DNA of 64,000 bases, from assembly GCA_001874305.1 (NCBI GenBank), contig MPCU01000003.1, positions 434,001-498,000 on the forward strand, in the 5' to 3' direction. Positions 17,889 to 26,431 of this stretch are shown piece after piece (positions within the stretch are counted from its first letter, which is position 1; every line of letters starts with the position of its first letter). Both the position numbers and the translations under genes were made by a program. The notes below the pieces were generated by a model, which was not told where the DNA came from, made no database searches, and was given only the letters and a program-made list of their open reading frames with translations. The DNA comes from Bacteriovorax sp. MedPE-SWde. Lineage in GTDB: Bacteria > Bdellovibrionota > Bacteriovoracia > Bacteriovoracales > Bacteriovoracaceae.

Positions 17889-18994
17889 TGAAACCAATTA
17901 TGAAATATACAAAATATGATCACATTACACTAGAACATCAAATTGATGTTGAAATCCGTAGTGCTAGAACGGCGGTTCTAAAGTTTTTCGGTGGCTATGT
18001 AAAGGGTGTTTGGCTTATCGGAGGTTATGGAAGAGGAGAGGGTGGTGTTCTGATTAACGGACACAATGTTAGCCCAAAGAATAATTACGATTTTCTCGTG
18101 ATATATGAAGGTTTAACAAAAGATATGATCAATGAGAAAAGCAATAAGGTTCAAGATTTTCTGCAGGGAAAATTGAGTGTTAAACTAGAAATGAGTTTTA
18201 GAAGCATGGATGAGTTGAAATTAGCTCCTCATTTGTTGATATATAAGGATATTCTAAAAATGGGGAAATGCCTATTTGGTGTTAAACCTATAGATATTCT
18301 TTCTCGTTTTGATGGTTTAGAACTCGATAAGTCTGAAGCTCTAAAAGTTATACGAAATAGAGGTATGTTATGGATTGCCTTAAGAGATAAAATTGGTCAT
18401 CTCTCTTATGACTGTACTCAGTCTCAAAGGCAAGTTTGGTTAAATAAAGTGATTCTGGGATACCTTGACGCTATTTTGATTGTTGAAGGGGAGTATGTCG
18501 TTGGTTACTGTGAGAAGTTAAATAAGCTAAAGTCTATAATGAATAGAGACAGTATTGTGAATGCTTTTGACGCTGAGTACTTTCTAGATTTAGTTCGAAA
18601 GTCATTAATATCTCGCTTCTATGATATTAGCTATGATTTTGACTCTCAAATGATTGAGTTAGAGCGTATTTTATATTCTATTCATTGCCATGTAAGTCGA
18701 GAAGTATTTCAAAGTACTAATCGTAATCTAACGTTAAAAGAATATACGGGAGCTATTGGATTTTTAAAGTCGATGGTACGTTCTGTACAAACATTTGGTG
18801 TCGTTGGTGCAGTGTCATCATTTTTTATACACCCCGTTGATCAACTTAATAAATACTGTTCAGATGTTTTTTATAAAAATGTAAATAAAGATTTAGATAA
18901 AAAGATTTTCTCTCCCTATAGGCCTTTAGGGAAAATATCAATCAGAGATTTAACTTCTGATTTAATGAAAATATATATTAAGCATTTAGTTTAA
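17888..18994 (+). CDS. Nucleotidyltransferase-fold protein
   Basis: A 368-aa protein; ATG 17888 overlaps the previous stop by one base and has AAGGAG 8 nt upstream. The N-terminal block VWLIGGYGRGEGGVLI followed by NNYDFLVIYEG (about residues 40-80) is the GG/GxGRxE...DxD/V pattern of the DNA polymerase-beta-like nucleotidyltransferase fold; the acidic pair is only partly kept (YDFLVI). The remainder is helical and unassigned. It might modify a polysaccharide precursor or a protein. It pairs consistently with the phosphodiesterase gene before it. Confidence 0.6.
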   Translation: MKPIMKYTKYDHITLEHQIDVEIRSARTAVLKFFGGYVKGVWLIGGYGRGEGGVLINGHNVSPKNNYDFLVIYEGLTKDMINEKSNKVQDFLQGKLSVKLEMSFRSMDELKLAPHLLIYKDILKMGKCLFGVKPIDILSRFDGLELDKSEALKVIRNRGMLWIALRDKIGHLSYDCTQSQRQVWLNKVILGYLDAILIVEGEYVVGYCEKLNKLKSIMNRDSIVNAFDAEYFLDLVRKSLISRFYDISYDFDSQMIELERILYSIHCHVSREVFQSTNRNLTLKEYTGAIGFLKSMVRSVQTFGVVGAVSSFFIHPVDQLNKYCSDVFYKNVNKDLDKKIFSPYRPLGKISIRDLTSDLMKIYIKHLV

Positions 18995-19003
18995 GGAGTT
19001 TTT

Positions 19004-19234
19004 ATGGATACATTAATGAATTTATTTATGGATATTGATAAGTGTAAAGGCGTAAAGGTTCGTTGTGTTGATTGGGATTTTAGAATCAGATATTTTTTGG
19101 TCCTAAAATTTCACCATGATACAAAGAAGTTCTATGGTGTTTTAAATAACGGTGAAGAGTATTCTGTTCATATGGATACCGGTTTTTGGCAGTTCTATGA
19201 ACCAGGTATGGAGAACACTGCTAAAGCAGCTTAG
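19004..19234 (+). CDS. Small conserved-looking hypothetical protein
   Basis: A 76-aa protein with a strong AAGGAG ribosome site 7 nt before ATG 19004. It is rich in aromatic residues (WDFRIRYFLVLKF, TGFWQFYEP) and looks like a small beta-barrel fold with no signal peptide or membrane segment. No family recognised. It ends 2 nt before the O-antigen ligase start and so is probably co-translated with it. Confidence 0.6.
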   Translation: MDTLMNLFMDIDKCKGVKVRCVDWDFRIRYFLVLKFHHDTKKFYGVLNNGEEYSVHMDTGFWQFYEPGMENTAKAA

Positions 19235-19236
19235 AT

Positions 19237-20568
19237 ATGGCAGATCTAAAATACTATATATTCTTTTTTACTTTATTTATAATTGCTCCTGCTACTGGTG
19301 TAGTAGGAGGTTATTATAAAAAACTATCGAATTTTATATTCGGCCTTAGTATTTTCTTTACCTGTAGATTATCCGAAAGTATTAATTTTGTGAGTCATGA
19401 ATTCTATAGAGGAACAAGTCGTGGCTTTGAGATAACCTTAGTTGATTGCCTTTGTATATCCTTATTTATCATTTCTATTTTTAGAAATAAATTTAAAGAT
19501 ATAGTCTTTTTTCCTCCTGGGTCGACTCTAATGGTGATGTACTTCATCTTTAGTATGATGAGCATTATAAATGCTGCAAATATAACTTATTCATTATTTG
19601 AATTATTTAAAATGATCAGAATGTATTTCGTATATTGGGTGTTCTACAACTATATTAATTCTTTAGATGACATAAAAGTATTCTTTAAATCTATGTCTAT
19701 TGTTATTTGTTATATATTTATAAGTGTTCTTTGGGATAAGTATATTGGTGGGCGATATCAAGCAAGAGGACCTTTTCCTCATCAGAATAGTCTTGTCATG
19801 TATATGCAAATCTTTGCAGGTATATCGTTTGCACACTTCTTTAATTCAAGGAAGTTTGCTTTTAAGTGGGGGTGGTTAAGCGCTATAAGTACAATGCTTA
19901 TCATTATGACGTTATCCCGAGGTGGACTACTTTGCTATGCTATCTCAATTTCAATTATATATTTTCTAAGTATTATTAATAACTTCTCTAAGCAGAAAGT
20001 AATTCTAACTCTGTATATGCTAATGGCTCTGTTTGGAATTGGATTAAAATCAATTGGAACTTTATATGAAAGATTTACTACTGCACCCAAAGAGTCGGCC
20101 CATACTCGTGTCTACCTTGCTAAGTCTGCGGTTAACATGGCCAATGATAAGTTCTTTGGAATTGGACTAAATAATTTTGGAGTTAAAGTTAATAAACCCT
20201 TCCTTTACTCTAAAGATTCTCCTCGTTATGAAGAAAAGGGTTTTAAAGAAGGTCTTGTTGAGACAAGTTACCTAATGATTGCAGCCGAAACCGGTTGGTT
20301 AAACCTATTGGTATTTTTAATTTTATTATCTTCTTTTTATTATCGAAATATCCGAATGCTTATCAAGTATAGAAAAAATAACTATTACCCTCTTTTACTG
20401 GGCGTGTTTGGAGGTTTGACGGCAATATATGTAGAGAGCTCTCTTGAGTGGGTATTAAAGCAGACAACGAATTCTTATCAACTAATTCTAGTCTTTTCTA
20501 TTCTATCCGTTTTATACACGAAGAAAATTCTGGATGAACCAGTAGTTAACACTAAGGAAGCTATATGA
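19237..20568 (+). CDS. O-antigen ligase / Wzy-type polymerase (Wzy_C superfamily)
   Basis: A 443-aa integral membrane protein with about 11-12 predicted helices. The polymerase/ligase signature is visible in the loop with R-rich and acidic residues before the final helices: MTLSRGGLL (about 226-234), RVYLAKSAVNMANDKFFGIGLNNF and AAETGWLNLLVF (about 349-360). Family members polymerise repeat units or ligate them to a lipid acceptor at the periplasmic face. No good ribosome site is seen before ATG 19237, which suggests coupling to the 76-aa gene. The next gene starts in its stop codon (ATGA). Confidence 0.88.
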   Translation: MADLKYYIFFFTLFIIAPATGVVGGYYKKLSNFIFGLSIFFTCRLSESINFVSHEFYRGTSRGFEITLVDCLCISLFIISIFRNKFKDIVFFPPGSTLMVMYFIFSMMSIINAANITYSLFELFKMIRMYFVYWVFYNYINSLDDIKVFFKSMSIVICYIFISVLWDKYIGGRYQARGPFPHQNSLVMYMQIFAGISFAHFFNSRKFAFKWGWLSAISTMLIIMTLSRGGLLCYAISISIIYFLSIINNFSKQKVILTLYMLMALFGIGLKSIGTLYERFTTAPKESAHTRVYLAKSAVNMANDKFFGIGLNNFGVKVNKPFLYSKDSPRYEEKGFKEGLVETSYLMIAAETGWLNLLVFLILLSSFYYRNIRMLIKYRKNNYYPLLLGVFGGLTAIYVESSLEWVLKQTTNSYQLILVFSILSVLYTKKILDEPVVNTKEAI

Positions 20569-21794
20569 ATATAATCCATGTTATTAGACGTTTTTCTTTG
20601 AATGAATGGGGGGGGGCAGAAGAAGCTTGTCTCAACCTTGCAAAAGAGCAGAGTGCAAAGGGTCACAATGTAACAATTCTTAGTACTAATGCACTAGATG
20701 GAGAGTCTTATTCTACCGTTGAAGGAGTTGATGTTTATAGGTTTAACTATTTCTACCCTTATCTTTCTCTTAATATGGGACAAAGAGATAAGTTTGACTT
20801 AAAGGGGGGGAACCCTATTTCAATGGGCCTTTATTATTACATTAGAACTAATGATGTTGATATAATTCATGTTCATAATAAAGGTTACTTATTAGATGTA
20901 TGTTCTGTTTTATCTAAAGTTAAAAATATTCCTATTTTCCTAACATTACATGGTGGACATGTTGATGTTCCTTCCAAAGAAACTGCTTACTTTAAAACAT
21001 TATATAAGAGGTCTATTAATCTGGGTAGAATCCTTGAAATATTCTTTAAGATTTCTGCAAAGATAAATGAATTGTCCGGTGTTATATGTGTTGGGTATTC
21101 TGAGTATTGGAATAATAGAAAACAAGGTGTAAATGCTAAGTATATTCCTAATGGTATAAATATTGATAGTGATACTAATACTGAGGAAGTCGATATTTAT
21201 AAATATTTTAACATTCCAAGGTCACGAAGAATTGTTTTAAATGTCGCGAGAATAGATAGTCAAAAGAATCAAGAAGTAATCATAAAGTCGATGAAATACT
21301 TTAAAGATAAAGATATTCAATTTGTAATTGTTGGAGCTGTAACTGAGAAAAGTTACTTGAATAAACTCAAGGAAATTTCTATTGAGCTAAATGTGAGTAG
21401 TCATTTAACTATTGTTGAGGGAATTCCTAAAGGATCACCATATCTAGAAGCTCTGTACAATTCATGTGAAGTCTTCATTCTGCCCAGTAGACATGAACCG
21501 TTTGGAATAGTTGTACTTGAAGCATGGAAGGCGAAGAAGCCTGTTATAACTTCAGAAGTTGGAGGTCTTAAAAGACTTGTAACTAATGAAGAAGATGGCA
21601 TATTTTTTGATAATAAGAGTGAAGTCTCTCTAGCTAATAACTTAAAGAAGCTACTGAATAATCCTGAACTTGCTAGTCATCTAGGAAGCTCTGGGTATCA
21701 AAAGGCTATCTCGACATACCGCTGGTCATCAATAGCGGAAGAAGTCCTAAGCTTCTATAAACATGAAACAAATAAACTAATCTTACAGAGGTGA
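20565..21794 (+). CDS. Glycosyltransferase family 4 with G-tracts
   Basis: A 409-aa GT4 enzyme. The N-terminus has the acceptor-side motif FSLNEWGGAEEACLNLAKE; the donor-binding half has NVARIDSQKNQE and the E-x7-E region EVFILPSRHEPFGIVVLEAW. The WGGAEE motif is encoded over a run of nine G (20608-20616) and a second run of seven G lies at 20804-20810. Both are exceptional in this AT-rich DNA and would shift the frame if they slipped. The gene overlaps the ligase stop (ATGA) and precedes another GT4 gene by 3 nt. Confidence 0.93.
   Translation: MNIIHVIRRFSLNEWGGAEEACLNLAKEQSAKGHNVTILSTNALDGESYSTVEGVDVYRFNYFYPYLSLNMGQRDKFDLKGGNPISMGLYYYIRTNDVDIIHVHNKGYLLDVCSVLSKVKNIPIFLTLHGGHVDVPSKETAYFKTLYKRSINLGRILEIFFKISAKINELSGVICVGYSEYWNNRKQGVNAKYIPNGINIDSDTNTEEVDIYKYFNIPRSRRIVLNVARIDSQKNQEVIIKSMKYFKDKDIQFVIVGAVTEKSYLNKLKEISIELNVSSHLTIVEGIPKGSPYLEALYNSCEVFILPSRHEPFGIVVLEAWKAKKPVITSEVGGLKRLVTNEEDGIFFDNKSEVSLANNLKKLLNNPELASHLGSSGYQKAISTYRWSSIAEEVLSFYKHETNKLILQR
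20608..20616 (+). repeat. Poly-G tract (9 G) within glycosyltransferase gene
   Basis: Nine consecutive G occur in codons for Trp-Gly-Gly-Ala near the start of the gene. In AT-rich DNA this is a typical slippage-prone contingency tract; the present length is in frame (ON). A second tract of seven G at 20804-20810 lies in the same gene. Confidence 0.9.
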
Positions 21795-21797
21795 TTT

Positions 21798-22892
21798 ATG
21801 AATGTTGCATTTTGTTTATTTTGCTATGATAACGGTCAGAGTGGTATTAGTACTTATTGTGATAATGTTATTGAAGAACTGTCTAAACAGGATATTAATT
21901 TAACAATATATACCAGTGCATATCATTATAAATATTTTTTAGAGAAAAATGAGTTAAATGATAATTTGAATTTTCATGTTGCCAATATTTATTTCGGTCT
22001 ATTAGGTGAGCTGATATATCACTATTTTATTCTTCCTCTTTTACTAAAAAATAAATATGACAGGGTTATATTACCTGTCGCGAATAGAAGACTTTTTGCA
22101 CTTCGAATCGAAAATGTGTTTGGGGTATTTCATGATCTATCACAAATACACATTAAAAATAAGTATGATAAATTTAGAATGTTCTATATTAATAATGTTA
22201 TAAAGTTTTTTTTAAGATATATTACAAAAGTTCACTGTGTTTCTGAATCAACACTAATTGATGTTGTTAATAGTTATGAACTTTCCAAGAGTAAAGTAAT
22301 TGTTAATTATAATGGTCATAAATTTATAGAACCAAATGAGTTTAAGCCCATTGATATTCCGTTAAAAAAATATAATATATCCTTTGTTAGTCGGCTAGAG
22401 TGGCCTGGAAAGAATCATAAAGCTCTACTTTATGCTATTTCACTCCTTCCTTCAGCAATCTTAGATAACCTCAATCTAATATTAGTTGGAAAGGATTGGG
22501 GCGGTCAGTCACATATAGAAAAACTTAGAGATGAATTAAAGTTGACCAAACAAGTACATATTTTAGGACATCTAGAAAATAGTGAGCTTGAATGGGTATA
22601 TAAAGAGTCCGATCTCTTTGTTCACCCCTCTCTATATGAAGGATTTGGCTTGCCTTTACTAGAGGCCATGCAAAGAAATATTCCCTGTATTTGCTCAAAT
22701 GTTGGTGCTCTCAATGAGGTTGGTGGAGATGCTGTTGTAACTTTCTGTCCTTATGACTATAAAGAGCTTTCAGACAAAATAGGGCTATTATTACTTAATC
22801 CTTCCCTAGGTAAAGAACTCAGCCAAAAAGGTCAGATAAGATGTCGAGACTTTTCTTGGAGTGATCATGTCAGTAAATTGATATATACTTAA
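21798..22892 (+). CDS. Glycosyltransferase family 4
   Basis: A 364-aa GT4 enzyme. Features: N-terminal GQSGISTYCDNVIEEL acceptor motif, central FVSRLEWPGKNHKALLYAI, and the C-terminal signature FVHPSLYEGFGLPLLEAMQRNIPCICSNVGALNEVGGDA (E-x7-E and trailing GxGxE). AGAGGTGA lies just before ATG 21798. It is the last biosynthetic gene of the polysaccharide locus; the next gene is a signalling protein. Mannosyl- or rhamnosyl-type donors are common for this class, but the substrate cannot be told. Confidence 0.93.
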   Translation: MNVAFCLFCYDNGQSGISTYCDNVIEELSKQDINLTIYTSAYHYKYFLEKNELNDNLNFHVANIYFGLLGELIYHYFILPLLLKNKYDRVILPVANRRLFALRIENVFGVFHDLSQIHIKNKYDKFRMFYINNVIKFFLRYITKVHCVSESTLIDVVNSYELSKSKVIVNYNGHKFIEPNEFKPIDIPLKKYNISFVSRLEWPGKNHKALLYAISLLPSAILDNLNLILVGKDWGGQSHIEKLRDELKLTKQVHILGHLENSELEWVYKESDLFVHPSLYEGFGLPLLEAMQRNIPCICSNVGALNEVGGDAVVTFCPYDYKELSDKIGLLLLNPSLGKELSQKGQIRCRDFSWSDHVSKLIYT

Positions 22893-22917
22893 GAGACAAT
22901 ATTTATATGAGGTGATG

Positions 22918-24075
22918 ATGCATACGATACTTGTTGTAGACGATGAAAAATCTATTATTGAAGGATATAAGAGAATATTTCAAAATGTAAAAAATGATAG
23001 CTCTCATTCTCTTCTTGAAAATGCCAAAAATCTCTTAGATGTTGATACAGAGGGATTATTAACTAAGCAAGATGTGAACACATACTCTTTACTAGAGGCT
23101 TCTTCTGGAGAAGAGGCGATAAGTACTTATAGGAATTTACATACTTCGAGACAACCTATAAAGGTCGTATTTATGGATGTACAAATGCCTCCTGGCATCG
23201 ATGGTTTTAAGGCCGCTACTGAAATACGAAAAATAAATCCAAATGTTCAAATTGTTTATGTTACTGCTTTTTCTGAAGCTAGTTTGCTTCGAGATGATAG
23301 TGATACAAATAATACACTGATACTAAAAAAACCTTATGAGAAAATTGAGGTTTTACAAATTGCCGACAGCTTAACAAAGAAATATGACTTGAAGTGGACC
23401 TATGACAAGTTTTTATCTCAAGTTTCTCATGAACTAAAAACTCCACTTGTTTCAATACTTGGGTTTAGTGACTTACTTCTCGAAGATAAGGATATATCTG
23501 AAGAGAATCATAGCTTCCTAGAGCTGATTAACTCAAGTGCTCATCTGCTTGAAACACTTGTAAATGATATGTTTACATTTATGCTACTAAAAGAGCGTAA
23601 GATGACTTTATCCAAAGAGAAAGTAGAGCTAAATAGCTTATTTGAGGATATTTACAAAAAGACTCTATTCTTATTTAATACTAAGGCAGAGACCTTAACA
23701 TTTGAATATATCAAAGATAGTGAAGAGTGCTTTTGCATTTGTGACAAAATGAGGATTGAACAAGTCATTACTAATCTTATTTCGAATGCATTTAAATATA
23801 CAGAAGAGGGACAAATAACAATAGGCTTTGAGAGAAGAGGTCAACATGTACATCTTTTTGTTGAAGACACAGGAGTAGGAATAGATAGCGCTAAGTTTAA
23901 AGTAGCACTAAGAGAGTTTGAAAGACTCGAAGACTATTCACCACAACCTGGGTTAGGACTAGGGCTTACAATTTCACATGGGATAATATCTGCACATAAT
24001 GGAGATTTTAGAATCGTCGATGACTTAGATAGTGGAAATGGAGCAAGGTTTGAAGTTATTCTTCCTGTTGAATAA
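22918..24075 (+). CDS. Receiver - histidine kinase hybrid protein
   Basis: A 385-aa cytosolic two-component protein. GTG 22912, ATG 22915 and ATG 22918 are stacked; 22918 fits the GAGG ribosome site best. The N-terminal receiver has phospho-acceptor Asp87 (VFMDVQMPPG). It is lengthened by an insertion of about 35 residues between the first helix and second strand. Then follow HisKA with His171 (QVSHELKTPLVSILGF) and HATPase_c with N-box ITNLISNAFKYT, G1 VEDTGVGID and G2 GLGLGL. No membrane segment. Its 3' end overlaps by 20 bases the convergent REC-PilZ-like gene. Confidence 0.94.
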   Translation: MHTILVVDDEKSIIEGYKRIFQNVKNDSSHSLLENAKNLLDVDTEGLLTKQDVNTYSLLEASSGEEAISTYRNLHTSRQPIKVVFMDVQMPPGIDGFKAATEIRKINPNVQIVYVTAFSEASLLRDDSDTNNTLILKKPYEKIEVLQIADSLTKKYDLKWTYDKFLSQVSHELKTPLVSILGFSDLLLEDKDISEENHSFLELINSSAHLLETLVNDMFTFMLLKERKMTLSKEKVELNSLFEDIYKKTLFLFNTKAETLTFEYIKDSEECFCICDKMRIEQVITNLISNAFKYTEEGQITIGFERRGQHVHLFVEDTGVGIDSAKFKVALREFERLEDYSPQPGLGLGLTISHGIISAHNGDFRIVDDLDSGNGARFEVILPVE

Positions 24076-24787
24076 CTTCTTTTGCCTGATCTAATTCTCG
24101 TTTGTTTACAGTCAATTCTCGAATACGTCTCGAAATATCTTCATCTAAGCCAGAGAAGATTAATTTTGATGTGTATAAGTTTGGTTTTGTCTGTTTAGAT
24201 GTCTCTACAACACAAATTAGTTCACTTTCTTCTCCCCAAAGAGAATCTAGGTAAGGAACTTTGATAGTTATAGGCTCGTTACTCTCTAATTCAAATGGAG
24301 AGTCTAGCTCTAAGTAACTTTCCGATAATTTATTAACTTTTAGGTCTATTTTAAATGGTGCACCTTTAATATTTGCATTCAAATTTGTTTTTAGGACAAC
24401 AAACTGATTATCATTGTTTGTATTTATTAGTCTTTTCACCTTATCTAAAAGAATATCTTTATCAATAACTTTAACGATATAGTCATGAGCACCTAACTTT
24501 AAAGACTTTAAGATCTCTTCTTTTTCGCTTATCGCTGTCATCATGCAAATTTTTACATCTGATAAGTTACTTACCTTCTTAAACGCCTGAAGGAAGTCAA
24601 AACCGCCCATAATCGGCATCATTATATCTAGCAAGATAAGTTTTATATCATTAGTTTTCTTTAGTATTTGCATACCATTAAGTCCATTAGACGTTTGAAT
24701 GACTTCATATCCCGCTCTTGTAAGTACTGTAGATACGTAAAGCCTAATGTTGTCATTATCGTCTATAACTAGGATTTTCTCTTTCAT
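24056..24787 (-). CDS. Response regulator with C-terminal PilZ-like domain
   Basis: A 243-aa protein. Receiver domain 1-120 with Asp54 (LILLDIMMPIMGG), the conserved Thr in MMTAISE and Lys in YIVKVIDKD. The second half (about 130-230) is beta-rich and ends SGLDEDISRRIRELTV, the layout of PilZ or PilZ-like domains that bind c-di-GMP; the RxxxR signature is not clearly present, so binding is uncertain. AAGGAG precedes the ATG on the minus strand. Its tail overlaps the hybrid kinase gene tail by 20 bases. Confidence 0.82.
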   Translation of the reverse strand: MKEKILVIDDNDNIRLYVSTVLTRAGYEVIQTSNGLNGMQILKKTNDIKLILLDIMMPIMGGFDFLQAFKKVSNLSDVKICMMTAISEKEEILKSLKLGAHDYIVKVIDKDILLDKVKRLINTNNDNQFVVLKTNLNANIKGAPFKIDLKVNKLSESYLELDSPFELESNEPITIKVPYLDSLWGEESELICVVETSKQTKPNLYTSKLIFSGLDEDISRRIRELTVNKRELDQAKEVIQQEE

Positions 24788-24939
24788 AATAAACTCCTTA
24801 GTATTTATAGAGCAATGGCCATGCCATGTTGTCTGCTGTGTTTTCAGTAGGTTATGGAGTGTGTGTCACATTCCACTTCAGTACTGCTTCAGAATGAATC
24901 AGTTTATATTCTTTTTCTTTGGTGTGCCTTAGCGGAGAT

Positions 24940-24957
24940 TTGGCACAGATAATGCTT
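24940..24957 (+). promoter_or_regulatory. Sigma-54 promoter upstream of small ORF and HD-GYP gene
   Basis: TTGGCACAGATAATGCTT has GG and GC separated by exactly 10 bases with a consensus TTGGCAC -24 box. It lies 22 bases before a strong AGGAGG ribosome site and a 37-codon ORF that is coupled to the HD-GYP gene. Confidence 0.82.
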
Positions 24958-24978
24958 CTTAATGGATAGGAGGAGCTT

Positions 24979-25092
24979 ATGACAACGAAGAACTTTATAA
25001 AAGATATGGTTCGTATGTGTGTTTTATTATTTTGCCTATCATACCTACATAGTGTTTCTTTTTATATGGCCTATGGAGGTAACTTCCAATGA
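24979..25092 (+). CDS. 37-aa hydrophobic small protein coupled to the next gene
   Basis: ATG 24979 is preceded by AGGAGG at good spacing. The 37-residue product starts MTTKNFIKDMVRM and has a single hydrophobic segment CVLLFCLSYLHSVSFYMAY, like a small membrane peptide or an uncleaved signal. Its TGA overlaps the ATG of the HD-GYP-like gene (ATGA), so translation of the large gene may depend on this ORF. It lies directly behind a sigma-54 promoter. No family recognised; a leader role is possible. Confidence 0.6.
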   Translation: MTTKNFIKDMVRMCVLLFCLSYLHSVSFYMAYGGNFQ

Positions 25093-26423
25093 GTCGTAAT
25101 AGAGTCGCCTATATTGATGATGATTTATTGTCTCAAAAATTTGTTTCTAATAAGTTAGATAGTGAATTTGAAGTTGATACTACAGCATTTTCTTCCAACG
25201 TTGAGGCGCTAAGGTATATCAATAATACATCGAGTGTAAATATTGTGATCTTGAGTATAAAAGATAACAATGAATCTTTTAAAAACTTCTTAGAAAACCT
25301 CGCGAATATTCATCGCGAGTTTCTTGTTATTTTGCTCGTTGATAACCCTGAGAGTGTCGAATATATTCCTAAGTTGAAAGGAGTTACATTTGAAGTCGTA
25401 CAGTACAATAACGTTGCTGAAATAGAAAAAGTTTTTCAACATTTTGGAATTCTAAAGAACTCTACTATTGATGATAAATATGACAAACTATCGGTAGATG
25501 AAATAAGTCGGTTTGATTCATTTGCTTTTGATATATTCATACGAATTAATGAAAGAAAATATATAAAGGTAATTAATAAATCTGATTCCTTTGGAGCTAT
25601 TACTTTGAAAAAGTATATAGATAAAGGACTCCAGTATGTCTTCGTAGAAAGATCAAATTACTCAATGTATATTAATCAAGTATATGAGGATGTGACTTCA
25701 TTCTATGAATATGATTGTATTTCAAGCTCTCTAAAGTTGGACGGTCAACTACAATCCATCGACTTTGTTTATAGGTCTCTACAAGGTATAGGCCTATCAC
25801 AGAAATCAATTGAGATAGCAAATAAAACGATGAATATCGTACTCTCTGATTTTAAAAAGAACAAATCTCTGTGGAAATTACTTACTGAGAAACTAAATGA
25901 TTCAAACTATCTTACTCAACATTCATTATCCTTATCGTACCTAACAAGTACTGTTGCCCATGAGCTCGGTTGGAATACTCGAAGTACTTTAGAGAAGCTT
26001 GTTATGGCATCATTCCTACATGATATAGGTCTTAATAATCATGAATTAGCAATAATAAATAGTTTTGATAGTGAAGACTTTCTTATGCTAAATCAAGATG
26101 AAGTAGACGATGTAACTGAGCATCCTATGCGAAGTCTTGAGCTATTAGAAGGCGTTATGGAGTTGCCTCCAAATTTGGAAAGCTTAATACTGGAGCATCA
26201 CGAGCGTCCAGACGGAAAGGGGTTTCCAAGAAAGAAAAGATCGGGAAGAATATCTCCTATGTCATGCCTCTTTATTCTTTGTGAGGTTTTTTGGAATAAG
26301 ATCTCAAGAGATGAAAAAAATATGCTTAATAGGAAAGCGATTCTTAGACAAATGTCGAAAGAGTATGATCAGGGTAATTTTAGAAAACCACTTGAAGCCT
26401 TGATTAGAGTTTTTGGTAAATAG
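25089..26423 (+). CDS. Degenerate receiver - HD-GYP-type phosphodiesterase-like protein
   Basis: A 444-aa protein. The N-terminal 120 residues keep the receiver start (RVAYIDDDLLSQKF) but the usual phospho-acceptor Asp is replaced (VNIVILSIKDNN), so it is a pseudo-receiver. The C-terminal HD-GYP domain has FLHDIGL (HD pair about 310-311), a central His in VTEHPMRSLELL, and EHHERPDGKGFP, which is the HHExxDGxGYP motif with GFP for GYP. Members hydrolyse c-di-GMP. Most metal ligands appear kept. It is behind a sigma-54 promoter and 9 nt before a histidine kinase gene. Confidence 0.87.
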   Translation: MSRNRVAYIDDDLLSQKFVSNKLDSEFEVDTTAFSSNVEALRYINNTSSVNIVILSIKDNNESFKNFLENLANIHREFLVILLVDNPESVEYIPKLKGVTFEVVQYNNVAEIEKVFQHFGILKNSTIDDKYDKLSVDEISRFDSFAFDIFIRINERKYIKVINKSDSFGAITLKKYIDKGLQYVFVERSNYSMYINQVYEDVTSFYEYDCISSSLKLDGQLQSIDFVYRSLQGIGLSQKSIEIANKTMNIVLSDFKKNKSLWKLLTEKLNDSNYLTQHSLSLSYLTSTVAHELGWNTRSTLEKLVMASFLHDIGLNNHELAIINSFDSEDFLMLNQDEVDDVTEHPMRSLELLEGVMELPPNLESLILEHHERPDGKGFPRKKRSGRISPMSCLFILCEVFWNKISRDEKNMLNRKAILRQMSKEYDQGNFRKPLEALIRVFGK

Positions 26424-26431
26424 GAGATGTT

